Part shown: one piece after another, positions 24,496-32,499 of the stretch | Numbering within the stretch: position 1 is the first letter of the stretch | How the letters are laid out: the number at the start of each line of letters is the position of its first letter | Assembly (NCBI GenBank): GCA_900315805.1 | Contig: ONAN01000019.1 | Span: forward strand, 1-33,761 | DNA: 33,761 bases | Reading direction: 5' to 3' | Origin: an uncultured Selenomonadales bacterium | GTDB lineage: Bacteria > Bacillota > Negativicutes > Acidaminococcales > Acidaminococcaceae | Notes under the pieces: model-generated | The model's database searches: none | Told to the model about the DNA's origin: nothing | Seen by the model: only the letters and a program-made list of their open reading frames with translations | Translations under genes and position numbers: made by a program

Positions 24496-25359
24496 ATGGA
24501 ACAAGGACGATTTTTGATTGTGACAGGCATGAGCGGTGCCGGCAAGACGCAGGTCCTGCGCACCCTCGAGGACCTGAACTATTTCTGCGTGGACAACCTG
24601 CCCATCGTGCTGCTGCCGAAGTTTGCCGAGCTGTGCCGGCAGACGCCGAACCGTGACGCGGCCATGGTGGTCGACGTGCGGGGCGGTTCGTCGGACCAGT
24701 TCGTGGACATCCTGGAAGAGATGAAGGCCAACGGGTTCCCCTACGAGGTCATCTACATGGATGCCAGCGATGCGACGCTGATCCGCCGCTATAAGGAGAC
24801 CCGGCGGCGCCATCCGCTGGAACAGGGGCACAACAGTCTGGCGGCCAGCGTGGCCCTGGAGCGCAAATCCCTGATGCCCGTGCGCGAGCTGGCGAACCAG
24901 GTCTTCGATACATCGAGTATGTCCGTGGCGGACCTGAAGCTGAAGATCCGCAGCATGTACGGCGGGGAAGAGGCGGCAGGGCATCTGCTCATCGTCGTCC
25001 AGTCTTTCGGCTTCAAGCACGGCCTGCCCCTGGACAGCGATATCGTGCTCGACGTGCGCTTCCTGCCGAATCCGTTCTACGAGGATTCCATGAAGCACCT
25101 GACGGGCAACGACCCGCTGGTGGCGGACTATTTGAGCAAGTTCCCCCAGACCTTCGAGTTTTTGAAGCGGGAGTGCGAAATGCTCGATTTCCTCATCCCG
25201 CAATACGAGTCGGAAGGGAAGAGCCAGCTCGTGATCAGCGTCGGCTGCACGGGCGGGCAGCACCGGTCCGTCTTCATCGCCAACAAGATTTACGATTACC
25301 TGCGGTTGAAATCGTACCATGTGGAACTGAATCACCGCGATCTGAATAAGAAGGCCTGA
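24496..25359 (+). CDS. rapZ: RNase adapter / nucleotide-binding protein RapZ (YvcJ)
   Basis: The 287-residue protein has the RapZ architecture: Walker A GMSGAGKT at residues 11-18, NYFCVDNLP, VVDVRGG, and the C-terminal conserved IGCTGGQHRSV-type segment (VGCTGGQHRSVFIANKI). In E. coli RapZ binds small RNAs and delivers them to RNase E to control glucosamine-6-phosphate synthesis; in B. subtilis the homologue YvcJ binds and hydrolyses nucleotides. A longer open frame extends to 24334, but GGAGGA at 24486-24491 selects ATG 24496. yvcK starts 18 bases after the stop, and the rapZ-yvcK-whiA order is conserved across Firmicutes. Confidence 0.93.
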   Translation: MEQGRFLIVTGMSGAGKTQVLRTLEDLNYFCVDNLPIVLLPKFAELCRQTPNRDAAMVVDVRGGSSDQFVDILEEMKANGFPYEVIYMDASDATLIRRYKETRRRHPLEQGHNSLAASVALERKSLMPVRELANQVFDTSSMSVADLKLKIRSMYGGEEAAGHLLIVVQSFGFKHGLPLDSDIVLDVRFLPNPFYEDSMKHLTGNDPLVADYLSKFPQTFEFLKRECEMLDFLIPQYESEGKSQLVISVGCTGGQHRSVFIANKIYDYLRLKSYHVELNHRDLNKKA

Positions 25360-25377
25360 CGGCCTTACGAGGTTTGT

Positions 25378-26745
25378 ATGAATTGGATTAGCTGGCTTTG
25401 CCCGGGCATGAACCTGAAGCGCTGGCTGCTGCTGTTTTCCGGCGGCGTGCTGTGCTGCGCCTTCTCCCTGGCATTGTTATTCAACGACCAGACCATGGGC
25501 TTTGTGGAGGAAATGCTCTTCCGCATGAGCTACATGACCACGGGCCGCTACAACAACGGCCTCATGATTCTGGCCGGTATCGTCGGAATCGCCGTGGGAC
25601 TCATCATCATGTTCTACGCGACGCGGCGCATCGTGCGCTCCGTCATCGATTCCGTCATGCCCGAAAACAACGGGTCCCTCATGGAGACCATCTTCACGCA
25701 GCGGAAGCTGAGCAACGGGCCTGCCGTCACCGTCGTGGGCGGCGGCACGGGCCTGTCCACCCTGCTGCGCGGCATGAAATACATTACGGGCAACTGCACG
25801 GCCGTCGTGACCGTGGCCGACGACGGCGGTTCTTCGGGCCGCCTGCGCCAGGAACTGGGCATCATTCCGCCCGGGGACCTGCGCAACTGCCTCGTCGCCA
25901 TGGCGGACCGCGAACCCCTGATGGAACGCGTCCTGCAGTACCGCTTCAAGGGTGATTCCGCCCTGGCGGGGCACAACCTGGGCAACCTGTTCCTGGCCGC
26001 CATCGCCGACACGGAAGGCGGCATGGAGGAAGGCCTGAACGCGGCGTCCCAGATCCTGCGGATCCGCGGCCACGTCATTCCCTCGACCCTGGAGAGCATC
26101 CAGATCAAGGCCGACATGACCGACGGCACGTCCGTCCTGGGCGAATCGGAAATTTCCGGAGCCGGCAAGCACATCGCCCGCCTGCACATGGTGCCGCCCG
26201 ACGCCCCGGCGACGAAGAGCGCCGTGAAAGCCATCCGCGACGCCGATGTCCTGATCTTCGGGCCCGGCAGCCTCTACACGAGCGTCCTGCCGAACCTGCT
26301 GGTACCGGGCATCCGCCAGGCCGTGCTGGAAAGCAAGGCCTTCAAGATCTATGTCTGCAACGTCATGACCCAGCCCGGCGAAACCGACGGGTACGGCGCC
26401 TACGAACACGTCAAGGCCCTCATCGACCACGTGGGCAGCCAGTTCCTGGACTATGTCATCGTCAATGACCAGGAGATTTCGGAAGAGCAGAAAAAGATGT
26501 ACCGCGCCAAGGGTCAGGAATATGTGACGCCCGATATCGAAAAGATTGAAAGCCTGGGCATCAAGCCGATTCCGACGCGGCTCATCAGTAAGGAGGACAT
26601 GGTCCGCCACGACCCGCAGAAGCTGGCCATGGTGATCATCTCCCTGATTTACCGCCTGCGCCTCTTCGGCCGCGGCTATGTGTTCTTCGATTACCTGTTC
26701 GTGCGCCTCAGCATGCGGCGCATGAAGAAAAACAAGAAGGCGTGA
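25378..26745 (+). CDS. yvcK: Gluconeogenesis factor YvcK/CofD-like with N-terminal membrane anchor
   Basis: The 455-residue product has two membrane segments (about residues 15-35 and 61-80) followed by the YvcK domain: TVVGGGTGLSTLLRGMK from residue 117, ADDGGSSGRLRQELG, PGDLRNCL, GHNLGNLFL, and FGPGSLYTSVLPNLLV. YvcK binds UDP-sugars and adjusts carbon flow and cell-wall precursor synthesis; the Bacillus protein lacks the membrane part. The anchor should place the domain at the inner face of the cytoplasmic membrane. The ATG follows GAGG and sits 18 bases after rapZ. A basic C-terminus (RRMKKNKKA) could also touch the membrane. Confidence 0.92.
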   Translation: MNWISWLCPGMNLKRWLLLFSGGVLCCAFSLALLFNDQTMGFVEEMLFRMSYMTTGRYNNGLMILAGIVGIAVGLIIMFYATRRIVRSVIDSVMPENNGSLMETIFTQRKLSNGPAVTVVGGGTGLSTLLRGMKYITGNCTAVVTVADDGGSSGRLRQELGIIPPGDLRNCLVAMADREPLMERVLQYRFKGDSALAGHNLGNLFLAAIADTEGGMEEGLNAASQILRIRGHVIPSTLESIQIKADMTDGTSVLGESEISGAGKHIARLHMVPPDAPATKSAVKAIRDADVLIFGPGSLYTSVLPNLLVPGIRQAVLESKAFKIYVCNVMTQPGETDGYGAYEHVKALIDHVGSQFLDYVIVNDQEISEEQKKMYRAKGQEYVTPDIEKIESLGIKPIPTRLISKEDMVRHDPQKLAMVIISLIYRLRLFGRGYVFFDYLFVRLSMRRMKKNKKA

Positions 26746-26809
26746 CCTGCCCCCGGCAGGCGCCTGCGGCGTGCTGCCGACAAGATTGCTGACAAGGAGG
26801 AGGGAAGGC

Positions 26810-27757
26810 ATGTCTTTCTCATCCGATGTAAAAAATGAACTGGCCCGCCTGGAGGGCCTCAAGCCCTGCTGCCAGAAGGCGGAGCTGCTCGGCGTGCTGC
26901 GCATGAGCGGTGCCATCGTCCTGCGCGGCATGAACATGGGCATCCATTTCTCGACGGAGAACGCGGCCCTGGCGCGGCGCGTCCTGCAGATGCTGAAGAG
27001 CAACTACAAGGTGCGCACGGAAATCGTCGTGACGCGCTCCCGGCGCCTGAAAAAGAACAACCGCTACCAAGTCGAGGTCCTGCCCGACCCGGAAGTGGCC
27101 AAAGCCCTGAAGGAACTGCGCATCCTGCCGTCGGAAGAGACGGAAGGGGAGCCGAAGAACGTGCTGCTGCGCAAAAGCTGCTGCCGCCGTTCCTTCCTGC
27201 GCGGCGTCTTCATGGCCGGCGGGTCCATCAGCCGTCCGTCCAGCGACTACCATCTGGAAATCGTGACGGAAAACCAGGACTTCGCCCGCCTCATCCTGAA
27301 AATCATGCACGGCTTCCAGCTGAACGCCCGCATGACGGACCGCAAGAACGATTTCATCGTCTATTTGAAGGACGGGGACCACATCATCGACTTTTTATCC
27401 GTCATCGGGGCCCATCAGGCCTTGATGGAATTCGAAAATGTGCGTATTATAAAGGATATGCGCAACAACGTCAACCGCCAGGTCAACTGCGAGACAGCGA
27501 ACCTGAACAAGGTCATCCGCGCCGCCGTGCTGCAGACAGCCTGCATCCGTTACCTGCAGGAGCACGGGGACTACGACCTGCTGCCGGACCTGCTGAAGGA
27601 AGCGGCGGACCTGCGCCTGGCCCATCCCAACGCCTCGCTCAACGAGCTGACGGACTACATGGATGGAAAAATCGGCAAATCGGGCCTCAACCACCGGTTG
27701 AAGAAAATCCAGCAGATTGCTGAAAGTAAAGGAATGGACATCACCAAATATGCTTAA
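26810..27757 (+). CDS. whiA: DNA-binding protein WhiA
   Basis: The 315-residue protein is WhiA, a two-part DNA-binding protein combining a degenerate LAGLIDADG-type homing endonuclease scaffold with a C-terminal helix-turn-helix. Visible features are FSSDVKNELARL at the start, CCQKAELLGVLRMSG, CCRRSFLRGVFMAGGSIS (repeat of the LAGLIDADG core), NRQVNCETANLNK, and the C-terminal LRLAHPNASLNELTDYM with GLNHRLKKI. It regulates division and chromosome-related genes in Firmicutes and Actinobacteria. AAGGAGG at 26794-26800 sets ATG 26810. The stop overlaps the start of the next gene (ATGCTTAA). Confidence 0.95.
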   Translation: MSFSSDVKNELARLEGLKPCCQKAELLGVLRMSGAIVLRGMNMGIHFSTENAALARRVLQMLKSNYKVRTEIVVTRSRRLKKNNRYQVEVLPDPEVAKALKELRILPSEETEGEPKNVLLRKSCCRRSFLRGVFMAGGSISRPSSDYHLEIVTENQDFARLILKIMHGFQLNARMTDRKNDFIVYLKDGDHIIDFLSVIGAHQALMEFENVRIIKDMRNNVNRQVNCETANLNKVIRAAVLQTACIRYLQEHGDYDLLPDLLKEAADLRLAHPNASLNELTDYMDGKIGKSGLNHRLKKIQQIAESKGMDITKYA

Positions 27758-28670
27758 CCTGTTGAAGAAGCTGGCCGTCGTACTTTTGGTACTCTTTGTC
27801 GCGGCCACTGCGTATTACAAAGTCATCGTGAAGAAGAACGTGGCCGTCTACCGGCATCATGCCGTACCGGCCCTCATGTACCACAGCATCAGCGAAGTCC
27901 CGCCCGGCTGGCCGTCTGAAATGTGCATCAACCCGCAGCTTTTCGAAGCCCAGATGAAATGGCTGAAGGACAACGGCTACAAGGCCGTCACGGTGCAGGA
28001 AGCCCGGGCCGCCCTCATGGCCGGGGAAGACGTGAGCAACCTGATCATGCTCACCTTCGACGACGGCTACAAGAACAACTACACCGCCGCCTTCCCGATC
28101 CTCAAGAAATACGGCTTCAAGGGCAATTTCTACGTGATCGGCAAGGACATCGGCAAATCCTACAAGCAGGACGGCGTCAAGGAATACATGGACAAGCCCA
28201 TGCTGAAGGAAATGCACGAAGCCGGCATGGAGATCGGCTCCCACACCATGAGCCACGATCCCCTGGCCAAGATTGCGCCGCACTACCTGCCCTGGGAAAT
28301 CTACGAACCGCTGAACGTGTTCTCCCGCCGCAACGGCGGCCTGCACTGGTTCATCCACGGCATCGCCTTCCCGAACGGCTCCTATAACGACGCCGTGCTG
28401 GCCGAAGTGAAAAAGTACCCGAAATACGAATACGGCTTCTCGGGCCGCATCGGCGCCAACACGAAGGAGACCTTCGAACAGACGCCCTTCGAACTGCGCC
28501 GCATCGGCGTGTACGACCTGGGGAACGGCCCGGCCGACATGGTCCACGTCATCCGCAAGTCCTACACGGCGGGCTACCTGGAGAGCGTCGGCGTACCGGT
28601 CAACACCATCCAGAACCTGCTGGACAAATGGGTCGAGTTCGAAGCGAAACTGCCGTTCCACAAAAAATGA
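27750..28670 (+). CDS. Membrane-anchored polysaccharide deacetylase (NodB family)
   Basis: The 306-residue protein has an N-terminal signal anchor (residues 5-22, KKLAVVLLVLFVAATAYY) and a NodB homology domain: MYHSI at 43-47, metal-binding TFDDGY at 102-107, and SHTMSHDP with His165 and His169. A YGFSGRIG segment and an NGSYND loop follow. Such enzymes remove acetyl groups from peptidoglycan or surface polysaccharide outside the membrane. The ATG overlaps the whiA stop by 8 bases and its nearest GGA is 16 bases away, so translation probably depends on coupling to whiA. No terminator is obvious after the stop. Confidence 0.9.
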   Translation: MLNLLKKLAVVLLVLFVAATAYYKVIVKKNVAVYRHHAVPALMYHSISEVPPGWPSEMCINPQLFEAQMKWLKDNGYKAVTVQEARAALMAGEDVSNLIMLTFDDGYKNNYTAAFPILKKYGFKGNFYVIGKDIGKSYKQDGVKEYMDKPMLKEMHEAGMEIGSHTMSHDPLAKIAPHYLPWEIYEPLNVFSRRNGGLHWFIHGIAFPNGSYNDAVLAEVKKYPKYEYGFSGRIGANTKETFEQTPFELRRIGVYDLGNGPADMVHVIRKSYTAGYLESVGVPVNTIQNLLDKWVEFEAKLPFHKK

Positions 28671-28700
28671 CACCCCCGGCGGCATCGGGCCGAAATTTAC

Positions 28701-28729
28701 TTGCATAATAGGGGGAAACAGGGTAAAAT
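28701..28729 (+). promoter_or_regulatory. scfA promoter
   Basis: TTGCAT (28701-28706) and TAAAAT (28724-28729) are exactly 17 bases apart, and a very strong AAAGGAGG (28747-28754) follows. This suggests high expression of the precursor peptide. Confidence 0.72.
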
Positions 28730-28762
28730 GAAGTAAGTCATGAACCAAAGGAGGGGTATCGT

Positions 28763-28903
28763 ATGAAACACATCAAGACCGTAAACAAAGCAATGCTGAA
28801 TAAGACGCTGAAGACCGGCGGCTGCGGCGAATGCCCGGCATCCTGCCAGTCTGCCTGCAAAACTTCCTGCACCGTTGGCAACCAGGTTTGCGAACATAAA
28901 TAA
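28763..28903 (+). CDS. scfA: SCIFF ranthipeptide precursor (six cysteines in forty-five residues)
   Basis: The 46-residue peptide starts MKHIKTVNKAMLN and then has six cysteines at 21, 24, 28, 32, 36 and 43, the pattern that names the SCIFF family. The core CGECPASCQSACKTSC is nearly invariant in the family. Its maturase (scfB, next gene) forms thioether links from cysteine sulfur to other residues, giving a ranthipeptide whose biological role is still unclear. The gene is too short to be found by length filters but has a good promoter, a strong ribosome binding site 8 bases before ATG, and a terminator-like hairpin right after it. Confidence 0.93.
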   Translation: MKHIKTVNKAMLNKTLKTGGCGECPASCQSACKTSCTVGNQVCEHK

Positions 28904-28926
28904 TCAGGAAATCAAACCGGCATGTT

Positions 28927-28959
28927 AAACAGCTCCCTGTTTATGCGGGGAGCTGTTTT
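28927..28959 (+). terminator. Terminator-like hairpin between scfA and scfB
   Basis: An 11-bp stem (AAACAGCTCCC with GGGAGCTGTTT) closes a ten-base loop and is followed by a very short T-run. Partial read-through would give abundant precursor and less maturase. Confidence 0.75.
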
Positions 28960-29022
28960 CATGTAAGGATGTCACGGGATGTCCGGCCGGAAACCTAAAC
29001 TCGAAAGGCTGAAAGAACAAGT

Positions 29023-30459
29023 ATGGAAAACAAACTCATCCACCGTATGGAAGTGAACGGCACCATGGCCGTCCTCGACGTCAACAGCGGCGCCGTGCAC
29101 CTGATCGACAAACCGGTCTACGATGTACTGGGCGTCTTTGACGGCACGAACGACGACGAGACCGTGGCTGCCCTGAAAAACACCTATGACGAAGGGGAAC
29201 TGCGCGAAATCCTGGCCGAACTGCACGAGCTCAAGGACCAGGGCCTGCTCTTCTCGCCGGAATTCCCGGTACCGGAAACGTTCGCAACGGAGCCGGTCCT
29301 CAAGTCCCTGTGCCTCCATGTGGCCCACGACTGCAACCTGCGCTGCAAATACTGCTTCGCCGGCACGGGCGACTTCGGCGGCAAACGGGAACTCATGAGT
29401 TCCGAAACGGGCCGCAAGGCCATCGACTTCGCCATCAAGGGCAGCAAAAAGCGCCACAACCTCGAAATCGACCTGTTCGGCGGCGAGCCGCTCGTCAATT
29501 TCGGCGTGGTGAAGGATATCATCAACTACGCCCGCCAGCGCGAAAAGGAAACGGGCAAGAACATCAAGCTGACCCTGACGACGAACGGTACGCTCCTGAA
29601 CGACGAAAACATCAAGTTCCTGAACGACAACCGCGTCATGGTCGTCCTGAGCCTGGACGGCGGCAAGGAAATGCACGACCACATGCGTCCCTTCCCGAAC
29701 CAGACCGGTTCCTACGACGCGGCCGTGCGTGGCTTCAAGAAGATCATCCAGAGCCGCAAAGGCTGGAACTACTATCTGCGCGGCACCTATACGCACTACA
29801 GCACCCATTTCGCGGACGAAGTGCTGAAGATGCTCGACGTGGGCAAGGAAATCTCCATGGAACCCGTCGTGGGCACCACGGAACCCTATGTCCTCACGGA
29901 AGAAGACCTGCCCGTCCTCTACAAGGAATACGACAAGCTGGCGGCGGAATACCTGAAGCGCCGCCGCGGCGAAGGGGAACCCTTCGACTTCTTCCACTTC
30001 AACGTGGCCCTGGACAACGGCCCCTGCGTGGCAAAGCGCCTGGCAGGCTGCGGCGCCGGGCACGAGTATTTTGCCATCACGCCGTCCGGCGACATCTATC
30101 CGTGCCACCAGTTCGTGGGACGGGAACAGTATAAGATGGGCACCCTGGACACGGGCGTCGTGCGCCAGGACCTGGTCAAAAAGTTCCGGAACACGCATGT
30201 CATGACGAAGCCCAAATGCCGCGAATGCTGGGCCCGCTTCTTCTGCAGCGGCGGCTGCCACGCCAACGCGGACCTCGTCAACGGCGACATCACGATTCCC
30301 TACGAGTACGGCTGCAAAATCCAGAAGAAACGCCTGGAATGCGCCATCGTGATCCAGGCCCAGCTCCTGGAAGACAAGAACGAAGGCGCCGAAGATATGC
30401 GGCCCCTTATCGACAACTTCAAGTTCCAGGTCGGCAAGACCGAAGAAAAACGGAAATAA
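29023..30459 (+). CDS. scfB: Thioether cross-link-forming SCIFF peptide maturase, radical SAM/SPASM
   Basis: The 478-residue protein has three parts: an N-terminal peptide-recognition-like domain (about residues 1-80, ending KDQGLLFSPE); a radical SAM core with the 4Fe-4S motif CNLRCKYC (Cys104, Cys108, Cys111), FGGEP and TTNGTLL; and a C-terminal SPASM region with many cysteines (CHQF, KCRECW, FFCSGGCH, EYGCK) for auxiliary clusters. It installs Cys thioether bridges in ScfA. The ribosome binding site is weak (GAAAGAAC), fitting lower expression than scfA. A strong terminator follows. No exporter or protease gene is adjacent, although a MATE exporter lies 0.5 kb away on the other strand. Confidence 0.95.
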   Translation: MENKLIHRMEVNGTMAVLDVNSGAVHLIDKPVYDVLGVFDGTNDDETVAALKNTYDEGELREILAELHELKDQGLLFSPEFPVPETFATEPVLKSLCLHVAHDCNLRCKYCFAGTGDFGGKRELMSSETGRKAIDFAIKGSKKRHNLEIDLFGGEPLVNFGVVKDIINYARQREKETGKNIKLTLTTNGTLLNDENIKFLNDNRVMVVLSLDGGKEMHDHMRPFPNQTGSYDAAVRGFKKIIQSRKGWNYYLRGTYTHYSTHFADEVLKMLDVGKEISMEPVVGTTEPYVLTEEDLPVLYKEYDKLAAEYLKRRRGEGEPFDFFHFNVALDNGPCVAKRLAGCGAGHEYFAITPSGDIYPCHQFVGREQYKMGTLDTGVVRQDLVKKFRNTHVMTKPKCRECWARFFCSGGCHANADLVNGDITIPYEYGCKIQKKRLECAIVIQAQLLEDKNEGAEDMRPLIDNFKFQVGKTEEKRK

Positions 30460-30471
30460 GCGCATAAAAAG

Positions 30472-30506
30472 AAGGAAGACCGTCTGGCGGCGGTCTTCCT
30501 TTTTTC
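30472..30506. terminator. Bidirectional terminator between scfB and the P/Q/N/R-rich gene
   Basis: AAGGAAGACCG (30472-30482) pairs perfectly with CGGTCTTCCTT (30491-30501) around an 8-base loop, with a T-run after it and an A-run before it. Confidence 0.92.
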
Positions 30507-30520
30507 GTGCGGTTTTCAAT

Positions 30521-30910
30521 TCAGCGCTGCGTCTGCCGGCCCTGGTCCGACGGCCGGTTTCCGTTTTCGGGGCGGGGCTGGTTCTGCCGGCCCTGGTCCT
30601 GGGTAGGCTGGACAGGCTGCCGGTTGATTTCCTGCGGCGGCTGCTGCGGCCGGTTGGTGTCATTACGGTTCCCCTGCCGGCGTACGCTTTCCTGGCTCGG
30701 CGTGGACGGACGGCGGCTTTCCGTCTGTCCCGGCGTGTAACCGGGCTGGCGGTTCTGCTGCGTGCCCTGCACTTCGCGCATGGACGGCGTGGGCTGATAG
30801 GTACTGTTGGCCGCGCCTGCCGTCAGGGCGGGCATGCAGAAGGCGGCGGACAGTGCGAGGGCGCCGAGGGCCCGGCACAGATGATGGTATTTGGTGTTGG
30901 TGTATTTCAC
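30521..30910 (-). CDS. Secreted, disordered P/Q/N/R-rich protein
   Basis: The 129-residue product starts with a signal peptide (basic start, hydrophobic ALGALALSAAFCMPALTAGA, cleavage near residue 33-36). The mature part is of low complexity, made mainly of Pro, Gln, Asn, Arg, Thr and Ser, with no Lys, Leu, Ala, Phe, Trp, Cys or His. It should be disordered and basic, perhaps binding cell wall or outer-surface polyanions. AAAGGAG is 8 bases before a GTG start at 30910; a longer frame to 30955 lacks such a site. It has its own promoter inside the end of the MATE gene. No family was recognised. Confidence 0.7.
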   Translation of the reverse strand: MKYTNTKYHHLCRALGALALSAAFCMPALTAGAANSTYQPTPSMREVQGTQQNRQPGYTPGQTESRRPSTPSQESVRRQGNRNDTNRPQQPPQEINRQPVQPTQDQGRQNQPRPENGNRPSDQGRQTQR

Positions 30911-30935
30911 GGGGGTCACTCCTTTCTGAAGTTCC

Positions 30936-30963
30936 TTTATAGCGTACCCCCTCACTGTGGCAA
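30936..30963 (-). promoter_or_regulatory. Promoter of the P/Q/N/R-rich gene
   Basis: On the minus strand TTGCCA (30963-30958) and TATAAA (30941-30936) are 16 bases apart. The -35 overlaps the last codons of the MATE gene. Confidence 0.6.
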
Positions 30964-32346
30964 TACCATGTCTTTTTTGTTATATTTCTGTTTAATCCAG
31001 CCCCAGAACAGGTTGACCCAGATCCAGCCGATGCCCGTAGCGTGGGCGACGGCGGCCAGTCCGGCGTCGGCGATGAAGAGCCACGACAGGATGAGGCGCA
31101 TCGTGATGTGGCTCAGGGCGCCGCAGACGGGGATGTTCACGCGGCCGATGCCGTCGAAATAGCCGGCGAAGGTGTTGCCTGTGAAGCAGAACACGTAATA
31201 GACGGAAACGATCTTCAGGTAGTCGACGGCGTTGGCAAAGGCGTCCGTATAGCCCGGGTCGACGAGAAGGCCGATGGTCTGGCCGGCCGTAAAGTACATG
31301 ATGACGGAGCAGACGAGGCCGAGCACGGTCAGCAGCAGGAAGGAGGCCCGGTACGACGCTTCCACTTTATCGCGGTTCCGGGCACCGTACTGGTGCGCCG
31401 TGACGACGGACGTGGCGGCAGCGCCGCTGTCCCCGAAGGAGTTGGCGAAGCCCTCGATGCGCGTCGTGGCCGTGTAGGCCGCGATGATGGGCGTCCCGGC
31501 TCCGTTGACGACGGCCTGCACCAGCAGCTTGCCGATGTAGAGCCCCGACTGGTGGAAACCGGTGACGAAGGCGAAGTGCGAAGTCTTCTGCAGGAGCGCC
31601 TTGTCGAAATGGCAGTCCTTTTTGCGGAACAAAAGGGCAGGGGACATCGTACGGATGTAGAGGAAACTGAGCAGGGCCGACAGGCACTGGGACACGACGG
31701 TGGCGATGGCGGCGCCGGTCACGCCCAGGTGCAGGTCGCGGATGAACCAGACGTCGAGGACCAGGTTGACCGCGACGGAGACGGACAGGATGAGGAGGAT
31801 TGCGCGGGTGCGGTCCACGGAGCGGAGCACGGCGCTGTAAAGGTTATACAGGAAGGAGGCCGGCATGCCGAGGAAGATGAGGAACAGGTACCGGTACACG
31901 TAGGGGAAGAGGCTGTCCGGAACCTGGACGGCGTGCAGCAGGGGCGCCAGGACGGCAATGGCCGCGGCGGACAGGACCACCGTGCCGCCCAGGCCCAGCA
32001 CGAAGGCCTGGAAGTGCTCGTTGCGGAAGCGGCGGAAATCCTTGCGGCCGTAAAGCTGTGAGAAGAGGACCGAAATGCCCGTGCACGACCCGATGATGGC
32101 GAAGAGGAACAGGTTCATGACCGCCGACGCGATGCCGATGGCGGCGAAGTTTTCCTGGTCGGCGTAATGGCCGAGGACGAAGGCGTCCACGGTGTTGTAG
32201 AACTGCTGTAGGATGTTGCTGAAGATCAGGGGCACGGCAATGGCCAGCATCTCGGACACGATGGCCCGGTCGTAGTGCAGATAGGGCGACAGGGCCTGCT
32301 GCAGCTTTTGCAGGACGGTGCAGCGGCAGGAACGGGACAGGGACAT
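30952..32346 (-). CDS. MATE-family multidrug/cation efflux protein
   Basis: The 464-residue protein has about twelve membrane segments in two related halves typical of MATE exporters: MLAIAVPLIFSNILQQFYNTVDAFVLGHY with the family Gln-Gln/Asp pattern, then GASIA-type ASAVMNLFLF, and in the second half GTPIIAAYTATTRIEGFANSF followed by TSVVTAHQYGARNRDK. Members expel drugs or metabolites using sodium or proton gradients. GGAGG six bases before ATG 32346 sets the start; a longer frame upstream crosses the promoter. It is divergent from a LysR regulator, its probable controller, and precedes the secreted P/Q/N/R-rich gene. Confidence 0.92.
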   Translation of the reverse strand: MSLSRSCRCTVLQKLQQALSPYLHYDRAIVSEMLAIAVPLIFSNILQQFYNTVDAFVLGHYADQENFAAIGIASAVMNLFLFAIIGSCTGISVLFSQLYGRKDFRRFRNEHFQAFVLGLGGTVVLSAAAIAVLAPLLHAVQVPDSLFPYVYRYLFLIFLGMPASFLYNLYSAVLRSVDRTRAILLILSVSVAVNLVLDVWFIRDLHLGVTGAAIATVVSQCLSALLSFLYIRTMSPALLFRKKDCHFDKALLQKTSHFAFVTGFHQSGLYIGKLLVQAVVNGAGTPIIAAYTATTRIEGFANSFGDSGAAATSVVTAHQYGARNRDKVEASYRASFLLLTVLGLVCSVIMYFTAGQTIGLLVDPGYTDAFANAVDYLKIVSVYYVFCFTGNTFAGYFDGIGRVNIPVCGALSHITMRLILSWLFIADAGLAAVAHATGIGWIWVNLFWGWIKQKYNKKDMVLPQ

Positions 32347-32401
32347 GATGGGCCTCCAATCAGATACACAAAGAATCGGGTGATGGTACGGAAACTCGGC
32401 A

Positions 32402-32429
32402 TTGCCAAATTTTCTGGTTTCATTATAAT
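32402..32429 (+). promoter_or_regulatory. Divergent promoter region of the LysR and MATE genes
   Basis: For the plus strand, TTGCCA (32402-32407) and TATAAT (32424-32429) are 16 bases apart. The palindromic ATTATAAT also gives a minus-strand TATAAT (32427-32422), so the two -10 boxes overlap. GGCATTGCC (32398-32406) is a short palindrome over the plus-strand -35. Confidence 0.65.
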
Positions 32430-32499
32430 GGGAAGTGAACATTGAGAAAAGCGAAAGAAAATCAAGTTATCGTTGAGTAAATAGCAAGGAGGGAGCCCT

